NCBI RefSeq assembly: GCF_000187935.1 | Contig: NZ_AEUT02000001.1 | Location: 1,674,001 to 1,738,000 of the forward strand | Source of the DNA: Streptococcus parauberis NCFD 2020 | GTDB lineage: Bacteria > Bacillota > Bacilli > Lactobacillales > Streptococcaceae | Length of the DNA: 64,000 nt | Reading direction: 5' to 3' | Translations under genes and position numbers: made by a program | Notes under the pieces: model-generated | The model's input: only the letters and a program-made list of their open reading frames with translations | Told to the model about the DNA's origin: nothing | Databases searched by the model: none | In this document: in pieces, positions 50,418 through 58,556 of the stretch | Layout: every line of letters starts with the position of its first letter | How positions within the stretch are numbered: position 1 is the first letter of the stretch

Positions 50418-52103
50418 ATGAAAGAAAAAAATATATTAATTATTGGTAATGGATTTGATCTTGCACTGAAAAGAAAAACTAAATATGAAGATTTCATTAA
50501 GTTTGCATGCCAGATAGTTGGATTTCCTGATAGAGACAAAAAATATATAAGTCTATCCGAAACATTTTCGTTTGCAGTTTCACCAGAAACTATCTTGGAA
50601 AGTTTTAACTCAAATAAAAATGTCTTAACTTATGAAATTATTGAAAAAATTATTAATTTATACAGTGATAGATACCCAGGTCTTAATAAAAATAATTTGA
50701 ATTTTATTTATGATTATAATTTAATATTTTTTCAGGATGCAACTTTTATTGGGTACGACGAAACGATAGAAAAATATGTTTCATTATTCAGTGATAATAT
50801 TCAATTCCCTATGGGAGAAACTGATTATTTTATTGAATTTATTCATGATACATTTCAAGACCTTTGGATAACTTATAAAGATAGTAGTATTTATTTTGAA
50901 TTATTACTAGATATAGTTCAGACTACCAACTTTTTTAAAGACAATTATTCCAAATATACTGAAAGTTGGTATGAAAACAATAAAAATATAAAAGAAGTTA
51001 ATGACGATAAAATTATTAATTCGTACCGAGCTTTTTTCGATCAATTCTCTGATAACATTATCCTTAGATTCATACTTTTAAATAAACTAAAAATTGATAA
51101 TTGGAATAACCTTGAAAGTCAAATTTCACAGTTAGCGAGTGGAATTACAATAATTAAAGAAAGCCTTAAAGAACAAGATCTACTTTTTATATATAACGAT
51201 ATCAATTCTCAAACAGATTATGATAAATTACAATCTGCTAAAAACTATTTCCAAAACTTTCAAAATAGCAGTCATATATCTTTTATTTTAGAAGAATTGG
51301 CATATCAAGATAACTCTGATGAAATTTCAATTTATAGTATATTAACTAGATATAATCATAGAGTAGAACAATCATTAAATTCATTAACCTTACTACTAGA
51401 ATTTTATCTATTTTATCTTGATAATATTGAAGATAAAAAAGAAATTATTAAGAATAATGGCGTCAATATTATTGATAACTTTGGGAAAATAGATAATATA
51501 TTGACTTTTAACTATACTGATACTGCTGAACAGAAATATAATTTAGACAAAGAATCTATTCACTATATTCATGGTAGACAAAATTTCATTGAGTCTTCAA
51601 TAGATAATAATCACCTGGTCTTTGGAATTGAAGATAACGATAATATCGTAAACAACGATCTAGTTAATTATCAAAAAACTTTCCAAAGAATTATTAAAAA
51701 AACAGGTTTTAAATATAAGAAGTTTATTGATCCAAGTTCATTAAAAAATTTTGATATTTGTAGAATCATAATTTTTGGTCACTCACTTGATATTCTTGAT
51801 AAAGAAATTTTTTTAGATTTTTTTAATAAGGATTTTCAAAAAGTCACAAAAGTTGAATTTTTTGTACTTTATTTTGGAAATGATGACCTAAAATCTAAAG
51901 TAAGGAACTTATCAACTTTTTTAGGAAAAGATACATTAGTTAATCTTTCTTCAGAAAACTATATTCATTTTATCGACACCTCCAATTTTCATAAAGCTGA
52001 AATTGAAATAAAAGAGGAAATTACACGAAATAATAGAATGTTTCAACTAAAAGTGATAAGTAAAAGACAGAACTATCAAAACTACAGATCTATAGTAAAG
52101 TAA
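50418..52103 (+). CDS. abiH: AbiH family abortive-infection (phage defence) protein
   Basis: 561 aa. The N-terminus KNILIIGNGFDLALKRKTKY (G10-N-G-F-D) is the hallmark nucleotide-binding-like start of the AbiH family. Later family motifs are DNILTFNYTDTAEQKY, IHYIHGRQN, HLVFGIEDNDN and CRIIIFGHSLDILDKEIF. AbiH was found on a lactococcal plasmid as a phage abortive-infection gene; its mechanism is unknown to me. The gene is extremely AT-rich compared with the core genes, consistent with transfer. It lies between the XRE gene (30 bp) and a 2H phosphoesterase gene (57 bp). Confidence 0.88.
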   Translation: MKEKNILIIGNGFDLALKRKTKYEDFIKFACQIVGFPDRDKKYISLSETFSFAVSPETILESFNSNKNVLTYEIIEKIINLYSDRYPGLNKNNLNFIYDYNLIFFQDATFIGYDETIEKYVSLFSDNIQFPMGETDYFIEFIHDTFQDLWITYKDSSIYFELLLDIVQTTNFFKDNYSKYTESWYENNKNIKEVNDDKIINSYRAFFDQFSDNIILRFILLNKLKIDNWNNLESQISQLASGITIIKESLKEQDLLFIYNDINSQTDYDKLQSAKNYFQNFQNSSHISFILEELAYQDNSDEISIYSILTRYNHRVEQSLNSLTLLLEFYLFYLDNIEDKKEIIKNNGVNIIDNFGKIDNILTFNYTDTAEQKYNLDKESIHYIHGRQNFIESSIDNNHLVFGIEDNDNIVNNDLVNYQKTFQRIIKKTGFKYKKFIDPSSLKNFDICRIIIFGHSLDILDKEIFLDFFNKDFQKVTKVEFFVLYFGNDDLKSKVRNLSTFLGKDTLVNLSSENYIHFIDTSNFHKAEIEIKEEITRNNRMFQLKVISKRQNYQNYRSIVK

Positions 52104-52160
52104 TTTTGGTATAAGTTATCTTAAATATTATTTTGATATATTTAAGAAAGGGAGATAAAT

Positions 52161-52691
52161 ATGTATGCAATAATAATTACTTTTGACAATAATACTCAAA
52201 ATTTTATCAAATCAATTTGGAAAGATCTTAGAGACAACGATCTTTCAAACTATGGATTTGAAATAATGGATCGAGAACCCCACTTAACTTTAGCCTCATT
52301 CTCTGAAAATTGTAGAGAAAGTGAATTAATAAATCGATTCGAAAAGTATAATCTTCCAAATGGTTTTCCAATTAATTTCGTCTCAATTGGATCTTTTTGC
52401 AAAACAAATATTTTATTTCTGAGTCCATTTTACAGTCAGCAATTAATTTACCTACACAATAATGTAGCTAAATTCTTCTCAAACTACATTGATGTTAATT
52501 CAGTTTACTCAATAGAAAATTGGGTTCCTCATTTAACAATCGCCAATCGTATTGCATCTAACAAAATTAAAGAGCTTTTTAGTTATTGTTTAAATAAAAT
52601 AATAAATCTAAAATCTCAAATTACAGAAATGAAATTAATAAAAATCAATCCAAATGGAGATGTTACTATTTTAAAAACTAAATATTTTTAA
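52161..52691 (+). CDS. 2H phosphoesterase (2'-5' RNA ligase-like) protein
   Basis: 176 aa. Two H-x-T-x motifs, H41-L-T-L in DREPHLTLASF and H124-L-T-I in WVPHLTIANR, separated by 83 residues, define the 2H phosphoesterase superfamily (2'-5' RNA ligase, cyclic phosphodiesterases). It starts behind AAAGGGAGA. Such enzymes open 2',3'-cyclic ends or cleave 2'-5' linkages. Next to AbiH it may be part of the defence module or control a nucleotide signal; that is inference. Confidence 0.85.
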   Translation: MYAIIITFDNNTQNFIKSIWKDLRDNDLSNYGFEIMDREPHLTLASFSENCRESELINRFEKYNLPNGFPINFVSIGSFCKTNILFLSPFYSQQLIYLHNNVAKFFSNYIDVNSVYSIENWVPHLTIANRIASNKIKELFSYCLNKIINLKSQITEMKLIKINPNGDVTILKTKYF

Positions 52692-52798
52692 AATACCGTT
52701 TATAAGTTTTGAAGTTTGCTAATTTCATTTTTCAAATTTAATTTAAAGTGATATATGACAATGAATAAATTAATACAAGAACTAAACGAAAATTTATA

Positions 52799-52817
52799 TT
52801 GTCCCCTTTTTGTCCCA
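52799..52817 (+). repeat. Paired TTGTCCC repeats beside att copy 3
   Basis: TTGTCCC at 52799 and 52810, 11 bp apart, 104 bp before the att core at 52921. They mirror the pair beside att copy 1. Confidence 0.45.
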
Positions 52818-52920
52818 CATTATTTTTCTGATAACAATTTTTCAAAAATTCAGCAAAATAAAAAGCCTTTAAAATCAGCATTCTTAATTATTATTATCAC
52901 AAAAATTTGTAGGAAATCGT

Positions 52921-52932
52921 TGTAGGGGGCAT
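52921..52932 (+). repeat. att core, copy 3
   Basis: TGTAGGGGGCAT, identical to the tRNA-Lys end; the match to copy 1 extends one base further (C). Right end of unit 2 and left end of unit 3. Confidence 0.9.
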
Positions 52933-53081
52933 CTTACAATATATTTATTAAATTATATAAAAATTATTATCTAATTTACAGTCTTGTTGCCTTTATTGGT
53001 AAAAATATATACAAATAAAGACAATACTATTTTAGGTGAATAGCTAACTGTCAATTAGACAGTCAAATAATATAAGATAAG

Positions 53082-53247
53082 TTAAGCAATCTGATTCCTG
53101 AATTCTTGAGGAGTTAGGTAGTTTAATTTTGATTCATAAAGTTATGTGTTGTAGAATTCGATGTAACGTGCCACATCTTTGAACAACATTTACTCCATGT
53201 TTTTTAAAGTTTTGTAATCGTCAGAAAAGTTGATTTAATGCCATTCT
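53082..53247 (-). pseudogene. IS3-family transposase relic (C-terminal end)
   Basis: The minus strand reads FSDDYKTLKNME, then LFKDVARYIEFYNT, RYESKLNYLTPQEFRNQIA and a stop. This is the C-terminal end of an IS3/IS150-type OrfB integrase, with two substitutions to stops inside. The rest of the IS is gone. In the rest of 52692-53502 I see only the att copy, paired repeats and hairpins. Confidence 0.75.
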
Positions 53248-53411
53248 TGATTCAATAAATTAAATTTAGATCACTTAAATTTATTTCAATAAGACAAAAA
53301 ATAGAAAAAGACAGTATTTATTTGTACAAAAAAAAGCAATACTAAAAAAGTATTAGTTTTTTAGTATTCATTATCATCATTAAAAACAACCTCAGGTTTT
53401 AACATAAAAAT

Positions 53412-53445
53412 AAAAGATCTACCATAAATTGATGGTAGATCTTTT
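53412..53445 (-). terminator. Terminator of the lev operon
   Basis: AAAAGATCTACCAT / ATGGTAGATCTTTT, a perfect 14-bp stem with a 6-nt loop, about 60 bp past the levX stop. T-rich on the minus strand. Confidence 0.9.
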
Positions 53446-53502
53446 AGAAAGAATTTTTAAATGATAGATCATTAATTTAAATATTAAGGAGATTAATAAT
53501 AT

Positions 53503-53787
53503 TTACACACTTAATTTCTTTTCAAATTCCATAATTATCATATTAATATTTCTTTTACCATTATAAATTCCACGACCAATTACTATCATTCCTAAAACAC
53601 TTATTAATAAAAGCACAATTTCAATAACTTTAAAAATAGAATTTTGATGAAGTAAAATAAATAAAAGAGCTACAGCAACACTGGAGGTAAGTAATAGTGT
53701 TGAAAACCAGCGTTCTAGATTTTCTATCATATGTTTTTGATAGCTGATTTCTGTTTCATATCCTTTAACTACATTTTTATCAGTCAT
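53503..53787 (-). CDS. levX: Small membrane protein LevX-like
   Basis: 94 aa. A cytosolic start MTDKNVVKGYETEISYQKHM is followed by two TM helices (STLLLTSSVAVALLFILL and VIEIVLLLISVLGMIVI) and a basic tail. It begins 18 bp after levG behind TAGGAG. In S. mutans levDEFG is likewise followed by a small gene named levX; its function is unknown. The name is given by position and size only. Confidence 0.65.
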   Translation of the reverse strand: MTDKNVVKGYETEISYQKHMIENLERWFSTLLLTSSVAVALLFILLHQNSIFKVIEIVLLLISVLGMIVIGRGIYNGKRNINMIIMEFEKKLSV

Positions 53788-53804
53788 TGACTACTCCTAT
53801 AAAA

Positions 53805-54638
53805 TTAATAACTTAATCCTGGATTGAAAAATCCAATTAAAACTCCTACAAAAGCTACCACGACCAAAAGTAACATTACTTTTAGTGGAGACATTTTCTT
53901 TTTAGACATCAACCACCAGCAAAGTACGATGAATATAGCTGTTAGTAACCCAGGATAGACAGCGTCTAATTGATCTTGCAGAACTAGAAATGGTTTTTTC
54001 CCACTTCCAAGTGTAAATGATGTTCTAACAGAAACCCAGGTAGCTGCAACTGCGCCAATTACCATTCCACCTACAATACCTATTGCTTTCCTAATTGCAA
54101 GACCTTGAGGCCCTACTAGAAATTCAACAGCTTTATCACCTAGTTCATAGCCTTTAAAGAATGCAAATTTCATACCGAAATAAGCTAATAAGTTCCAAAC
54201 AATGATATAGAAGATTGCACCAACTGGTGAACCACCTTTTGATAGGCCTAATGCTATCCCAAGTAATATAGGAATCAAAGTTCCTACAATTAAGGAATCC
54301 CCAATACCTGCTACTGGCCCCATTAAACCAGCTCTCATAGCATTAATAGCTTCATCGTCAACAGCTTCACCATTTGCTCTTGCTTCTTCTAAACCAGCAG
54401 TTATACCTACTACTACGGTACCTAACTGAGGTTCAGTGTTGAAGAAAGCAGTATAGGTTTTCATTGATTCTTTTTGTTTCTCTTTGTCATCATACAATTC
54501 TTCAATAATTGGTAACATTGAAGTTAAGTATCCAAAAGTTTGCATATGCTCTTGTGAGAAACAAGTTAAATGGCCATAATACCAATGATGAAAAGCCTTA
54601 TTTAATGTTTTTTTAGAAAGTTTTTTCTTTTCTGCCAT
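53805..54638 (-). CDS. levG: Mannose-family PTS EIID component
   Basis: 277 aa from MAEKKKLSKKTLNKAFHHWY, preceded by GAGGAGG and placed 1 bp after the levF stop; the frame is open further upstream. The EIID signature is GDSLIVGTLIPILLGIALGL near the middle, with a long soluble N-terminal half and C-terminal TM segments. With LevF it forms the membrane channel of a mannose/fructose-type PTS. Confidence 0.92.
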   Translation of the reverse strand: MAEKKKLSKKTLNKAFHHWYYGHLTCFSQEHMQTFGYLTSMLPIIEELYDDKEKQKESMKTYTAFFNTEPQLGTVVVGITAGLEEARANGEAVDDEAINAMRAGLMGPVAGIGDSLIVGTLIPILLGIALGLSKGGSPVGAIFYIIVWNLLAYFGMKFAFFKGYELGDKAVEFLVGPQGLAIRKAIGIVGGMVIGAVAATWVSVRTSFTLGSGKKPFLVLQDQLDAVYPGLLTAIFIVLCWWLMSKKKMSPLKVMLLLVVVAFVGVLIGFFNPGLSY

Positions 54639-54639
54639 T

Positions 54640-55491
54640 TTAGATATCCTCCTCTTCATCATCAATATATTCTTCAGATGCTACCTGTTGATTTTTAGGA
54701 TTTAATTTAATCATATCTAATTCATAAAATAGGAAAGCAAAGATTAGTGAGATCACAGCACTAGAAACAAGATTTAATCCAAGTGAAGCTGCTAATGTAA
54801 AACCAACAAAGAATGGAATAAAGTCAGTTACTTTATCAACTAGTTGTTTTAATAAGATAGCAATCCCTACACATGGTAATAATGCTCCAACAGTGAATAA
54901 AGTTTTCATTGCAATACCATCCATTGGTAAAGCTTGTTGAAGTGAAGTAACTGCAGTGGATCCTAATTTACACATAATTAGTGTTGGTAGAAATGAGAAA
55001 ATAAAATGTGAAATCCAAGGATACACCCAGTCTACTTTATAAAGCTTATGAAACTCACCATCTTCAACAGCTTTCCAACCAATATGTTGCCAAACCAGAT
55101 TAAGTGTTGCTGTACCATAAAATAAAACTGTACCAATAGTACCAACTAGAGTTCCCATTGATTTTGCTAAATCAGAAGCTTGACTTGATTCTAAAGAAAG
55201 CCCTTGAGATTTTATAGCAATCATTGCAAGTGGTATTCCAATATATGAAACTGCACGAACGTCCGCTGAGACTGTTCCTCCAGGAGTAACTAGGGCAATA
55301 TATACCAATTGCATAGCTACACCACATATAATTCCTAATTTTAAATCTCCTAAAATTAAACCACAAACCAAACCACCGACTAATGGTCTACCCAAAGTAT
55401 AATTCCCAATACTTGATCCACCCATACCAGGCATTGATGCAAGACTAGCAAATATTCCTAGAATAGTCGCTTGAAACCATGATATTGTCAT
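54640..55491 (-). CDS. levF: Mannose-family PTS EIIC component
   Basis: 283-aa polytopic protein. The EIIC signature region is GNYTLGRPLVGGLVCGLILG followed by DLKLGIICGVAMQLVYIALV and TPGGTVSADVRAVSYIGIP. It ends in an acidic tail (ASEEYIDDEEEDI) unusual in its charge. It forms the sugar channel with LevG. It is 14 bp from levE. Confidence 0.93.
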   Translation of the reverse strand: MTISWFQATILGIFASLASMPGMGGSSIGNYTLGRPLVGGLVCGLILGDLKLGIICGVAMQLVYIALVTPGGTVSADVRAVSYIGIPLAMIAIKSQGLSLESSQASDLAKSMGTLVGTIGTVLFYGTATLNLVWQHIGWKAVEDGEFHKLYKVDWVYPWISHFIFSFLPTLIMCKLGSTAVTSLQQALPMDGIAMKTLFTVGALLPCVGIAILLKQLVDKVTDFIPFFVGFTLAASLGLNLVSSAVISLIFAFLFYELDMIKLNPKNQQVASEEYIDDEEEDI

Positions 55492-55505
55492 ATCCTTCTC
55501 CTTTA

Positions 55506-56000
55506 TTAATAACCAAATTTACTCTTGAAATTGCTCCAATATCCAATTGATACATCAGGTAATAGTTGGAATTTCACTTTATAACCCATTTTTTCAATTT
55601 CTTCAAAAGCTTCTGCTTCTTCAGGTGTAATTGATTGGTTGTTTCCAAGCTTAATAGTTCCAGGACGATCATTTGCTGGACCAACGATGATTTCTTTAAT
55701 ATCCCCAGGTACGAATTTATTATCAACGAGTATTTTTTTCATATCTATTGGATTTTTTGCAATAATAAAATATTGTGTATCCGAATCCAAAACTTTTTGC
55801 GATTTTTTATTAAAATCTTCTACGGACCATACAAATGTTTTTTTATCTGAAGCTCCCTTAAATGCTTGTTTAAGGACATTACTATTTGCAGCTGCATCAT
55901 TAACTGCAATCAACCCATCGCATGGGTATTCTTTTGCCCAACGAGTTACCGTTTGACCATGGATGATTCTATCATCAATTCTAACAAATGATACTGACAT
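55506..56000 (-). CDS. levE: Mannose-family PTS EIIB component
   Basis: 164 aa, MSVSFVRIDDRIIHGQTVTR, with the phosphorylated His14 in DDRIIHGQ, the fixed position in the EIIB(Man/Fru/Sor) family. It receives phosphate from LevD and passes it to the incoming sugar. It is 26 bp from levD. Confidence 0.94.
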   Translation of the reverse strand: MSVSFVRIDDRIIHGQTVTRWAKEYPCDGLIAVNDAAANSNVLKQAFKGASDKKTFVWSVEDFNKKSQKVLDSDTQYFIIAKNPIDMKKILVDNKFVPGDIKEIIVGPANDRPGTIKLGNNQSITPEEAEAFEEIEKMGYKVKFQLLPDVSIGYWSNFKSKFGY

Positions 56001-56026
56001 TCTTTTATCCTCCTAAAATCATAGAA

Positions 56027-56467
56027 TTAGATGAAATCTTCTTCATCCTCTTCTGCTTTTGCATCACTAATTTTAAATTCCTGAAGTGCAGAATGTGATT
56101 CTGATAAAATATTGTCGACAAAATCATCACCCTCAGAAATATCTTTCATAACAGTAGCAGTTATAGCCATCGTTAAATTCATACCACCAAGTACGACTGA
56201 GTTATCTAATAGTCCCTTTTCATCTAAATAGTTTAAAGTTGTCGTAAGAGGACTTCCGCCAATAATATCTGAAAGAATTATAATTTGATTCCCCAGACTA
56301 ATATCAACTAATTTTTTAGATAAAGTCTTAGAAAAATCATCTACTGACTGTCCTTTTTTTAGACCAACAGCGATAACCTGATCCATTTTATCTTCAACAA
56401 ACATAGATAAAGAATCTCTAATTCCCTCTGAAAATTTTCCATGGCTAACTAGTAGAATATATTTCAT
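56027..56467 (-). CDS. levD: Mannose-family PTS EIIA component
   Basis: 146 aa, MKYILLVSHGKFSEGIRDSL, with the phosphorylatable His9 in VSHGKF. The segment IIILSDIIGGSPLTTTLNYL is typical of EIIA(Man). As in levDE-type PTS it is separate from EIIB rather than fused. It is the first gene of levDEFGX, with its own promoter and candidate LevR sites upstream. The acidic C-terminus (DAKAEEDEEDFI) is unusual. Confidence 0.93.
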   Translation of the reverse strand: MKYILLVSHGKFSEGIRDSLSMFVEDKMDQVIAVGLKKGQSVDDFSKTLSKKLVDISLGNQIIILSDIIGGSPLTTTLNYLDEKGLLDNSVVLGGMNLTMAITATVMKDISEGDDFVDNILSESHSALQEFKISDAKAEEDEEDFI

Positions 56468-56529
56468 TTTGTTCTTCCTTTCATCTCTTTCCTTTATTTT
56501 AATATTATTATTTATAAGATATAATTGTT

Positions 56530-56562
56530 AAATGTCACGAATTTAATATGACAAATGTCATA
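56530..56562 (-). promoter_or_regulatory. Candidate LevR binding sites upstream of levD
   Basis: An inverted repeat TATGACA-AA-TGTCATA (56547-56562) and a further AAATGTCA (56530-56537) lie 23 bp apart, about two helical turns. On the minus strand the proximal copy overlaps a GTGACA -35 followed at 16 bp by TATAAA. This placement suits a NarL-type activator. That LevR binds here is inferred. Confidence 0.55.
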
Positions 56563-56590
56563 AAAAAACAATAACTAATTGTTATTGTTT
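56563..56590 (-). terminator. Terminator after levT
   Basis: AAACAATAAC / GTTATTGTTT, a 10-bp stem with a 5-nt loop immediately after the levT stop, followed on the minus strand by TTTTT. It separates regulatory from PTS genes. Confidence 0.75.
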
Positions 56591-57883
56591 TTATTTTAAT
56601 AATAAGTTTAATCTCTTTTCGATATTTTCAATATCAAAATCTAAAGTTCCTTTTTCAATAGAATTTTTTATTAAATAATCTGCTTCTTCATAAACTAAAT
56701 TATATTTTTTAAACTTTTGCGTGGAGAAACCTGAAGACATCATCTGGTCTATTGTAGTTGAAACTAATGAATTACTTCCAAAATTATCTTTTTGCAGTAT
56801 TTCTTGTGTTTCTTTAGATTTCATTGTACTTTTTAAAACTGATACACCTTGTGAATGGTTCATTAATTCTTGTTGTGTTACTTTATCATTTGATAAAAAT
56901 TTTAAAAATTTCCATGCTTGTTTTACATGTTTTGTACGAGCTGAAATAGCAAACAATGATGTATCTACCTGGGTAGTCTGATCTTTCGAAGTTTGACTTG
57001 GCATTGGTACACAGGTCCATTCAAATCTTGAATATTTTGAAATATGATAGGGGTATGGCTTATACGTTCGATATTCTGCCATTGACATTGGCCTAAAGAC
57101 AACTTTCTCTTTATCAAAATCTTCTACAGAAACCTTATTGTTACCAGTCAAGGTATTGATGTCTTCAATTAAATTGAAAGCTTTTCTAGTTTGGTTTGTA
57201 TTTAAATTTATTTTATCTTTAGTAAATATATTGCTATTATAAGCTGCCGTTGCATAATACCAATTGTAACCAACAATACCAAACTGATCAAAGGTACCAT
57301 CATTATTAGTATCTTTTGTTGTTGATTTAATACTGTTAAAAAAATTCTCAATCGACCAGTTTTTTTTTGGAATACTATACCCGGACTTCTCTAGCAAATC
57401 TTTATTAATACACATCATCATCGGATTACTTTCAAATGGTAGTGCATACTGAGAATTTTCATATTTTCCAGCATCAAACGCTACATTATAATAATCTGTT
57501 GGGTCAATATATTTGTCAATACTACTATCAAGATTTTTCAACGCTCCTATTGAAGCTAATAAATTGAAATCTTTATCTGGAACTAAAAATATATCTGGTT
57601 GTTCTCCTTTAAGGAGTTTATTTGACAACCAATCAGAATAATCTGTTTTCCTTATTCCACTCTCATATTCAATTTCAATACCTGGGTTTTCTTTTTCAAA
57701 CCTGCGTATGGCATCATCTATAACTTTATTTTCTTTTCCCTGTGGAACACCCCAACTTGAACCTTCCTGTATTCCTAACGTTAGAGTCACCTTCTTTGGA
57801 GTGAAAATAAATTTGTAAATTCCACCGAAAAATATAATGAGAATTATCAGTATAGAAATAGTATAAAGTTTATTTTTTTTCAC
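56591..57883 (-). CDS. levT: Membrane-anchored extracellular sugar-binding protein LevT
   Basis: 430 aa with the fold of ABC solute-binding proteins (family 1). The N-terminus LYTISILIILIIFFGGIYKF is a hydrophobic anchor with no lipobox Cys. The outer domain contains IDDAIRRFEKENPGIEIEYE, QPDIFLVPDKDFN and YALPFESNPMMMCINKDLLE. No permease gene is near, so it likely senses rather than imports sugar. It matches LevT of the S. mutans LevQRST system by type and position, directly after the response regulator. Confidence 0.82.
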   Translation of the reverse strand: MKKNKLYTISILIILIIFFGGIYKFIFTPKKVTLTLGIQEGSSWGVPQGKENKVIDDAIRRFEKENPGIEIEYESGIRKTDYSDWLSNKLLKGEQPDIFLVPDKDFNLLASIGALKNLDSSIDKYIDPTDYYNVAFDAGKYENSQYALPFESNPMMMCINKDLLEKSGYSIPKKNWSIENFFNSIKSTTKDTNNDGTFDQFGIVGYNWYYATAAYNSNIFTKDKINLNTNQTRKAFNLIEDINTLTGNNKVSVEDFDKEKVVFRPMSMAEYRTYKPYPYHISKYSRFEWTCVPMPSQTSKDQTTQVDTSLFAISARTKHVKQAWKFLKFLSNDKVTQQELMNHSQGVSVLKSTMKSKETQEILQKDNFGSNSLVSTTIDQMMSSGFSTQKFKKYNLVYEEADYLIKNSIEKGTLDFDIENIEKRLNLLLK

Positions 57884-57884
57884 T

Positions 57885-58556
57885 TTATTCCTCCAAATTT
57901 CGTGTTGTCACTCCAGTCTGGACAGCCCAAATTGCTAATTGTGTCCTATCTCTTAAATTAAGCTTTGATAAAACTGTTGAAAGATAGTTCCGGATAGTTC
58001 CTTCTGATAAATATAGTTTATTTGAGATTTCTTTATTTGAAAGTCCTAAACCAACTTGTTGAATTATTTTCCAATCCATCTTAGAAATATTCTCTATTTC
58101 AGTTTCTTTTACCTTTATTGAACTTGTATTTTGGGACATTTGAGAAAATGCCTTAAATACTTTTGTTGCTATGTCTGGATTTATCATTGCTCCGCCATTG
58201 TACACAGTTTTTATATCTTCATGAAGTTCTGACATCGAAACACCTTTTAGAAGGTAACCTGAGGCACCATGCTTTAAAGCAGAAAAAATAAATTCATCAT
58301 CATCAAAAGTTGTTAAAATAATAATCTTTATATCTGGATATCTATCTTTTACCTCCTTTGTGCAAACTACTCCATCCATTTTTGGCATTCTGATATCCAT
58401 TAATATGATATCTGGTTTATTACATTCAATTTTTTCTAGAACCTCAAAACCGTTCGAGGCTGAACTAACAATTTCAATATCATTATTTGCTGATAAAATG
58501 ATCTTCAACGATTCTCTTATCAATTCCTGATCATCAGCTATCATAACTTTTATCAT
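57885..58556 (-). CDS. levR: NarL/FixJ-type response regulator LevR
   Basis: 223 aa. Receiver domain with D8-D9, the phosphoacceptor D54 in IILMDIRMPKMDG, and the conserved T in ILTTFDDDEF. The LuxR-type C-terminal HTH contains QVGLGLSNKEISNKLYLSEG and TIRNYLSTVLSKLNLRDRTQ. It overlaps levS by 23 bp, so the pair is coupled. Expected to activate levDEFGX. Confidence 0.9.
   Translation of the reverse strand: MIKVMIADDQELIRESLKIILSANNDIEIVSSASNGFEVLEKIECNKPDIILMDIRMPKMDGVVCTKEVKDRYPDIKIIILTTFDDDEFIFSALKHGASGYLLKGVSMSELHEDIKTVYNGGAMINPDIATKVFKAFSQMSQNTSSIKVKETEIENISKMDWKIIQQVGLGLSNKEISNKLYLSEGTIRNYLSTVLSKLNLRDRTQLAIWAVQTGVTTRNLEE

Larger units (their letters stand above)
44308..52932. mobile_element. 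Island unit 2: MobT-type mobilizable element with integrase
   Basis: Runs from the degraded att at 44296 to the perfect att at 52921. Contents: two GNAT genes, a 50-aa ORF, tyrosine integrase, DUF3173 protein, MobT/Rep_trans relaxase, a conserved small protein, oriT-like hairpin, HTH/coiled-coil protein, XRE regulator, AbiH and a 2H phosphoesterase. There is no FtsK-like coupling ATPase or mating-pore gene, so it fits an integrative mobilizable element (IME) rather than a self-transmissible ICE. Confidence 0.75.

Noticed and set aside
50418..52103. AbiH gene considered as an SIR2-type defence protein
   Set aside because: The GNGFDL start and FNYT motif are shared in a loose way with SIR2-like proteins, but the order GNGFD, FNYTD, IHYIHG, LVFGIED, IFGHSL is that of AbiH and no SIR2 NAD-binding GAGxS motif is present.
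53337..53367. AATACTAAAAAA / TTTTTTAGTATT hairpin as a gene terminator
   Set aside because: No intact gene ends nearby in either direction; the lev operon already has a perfect terminator at 53412, so this is left as an unexplained AT-rich palindrome.
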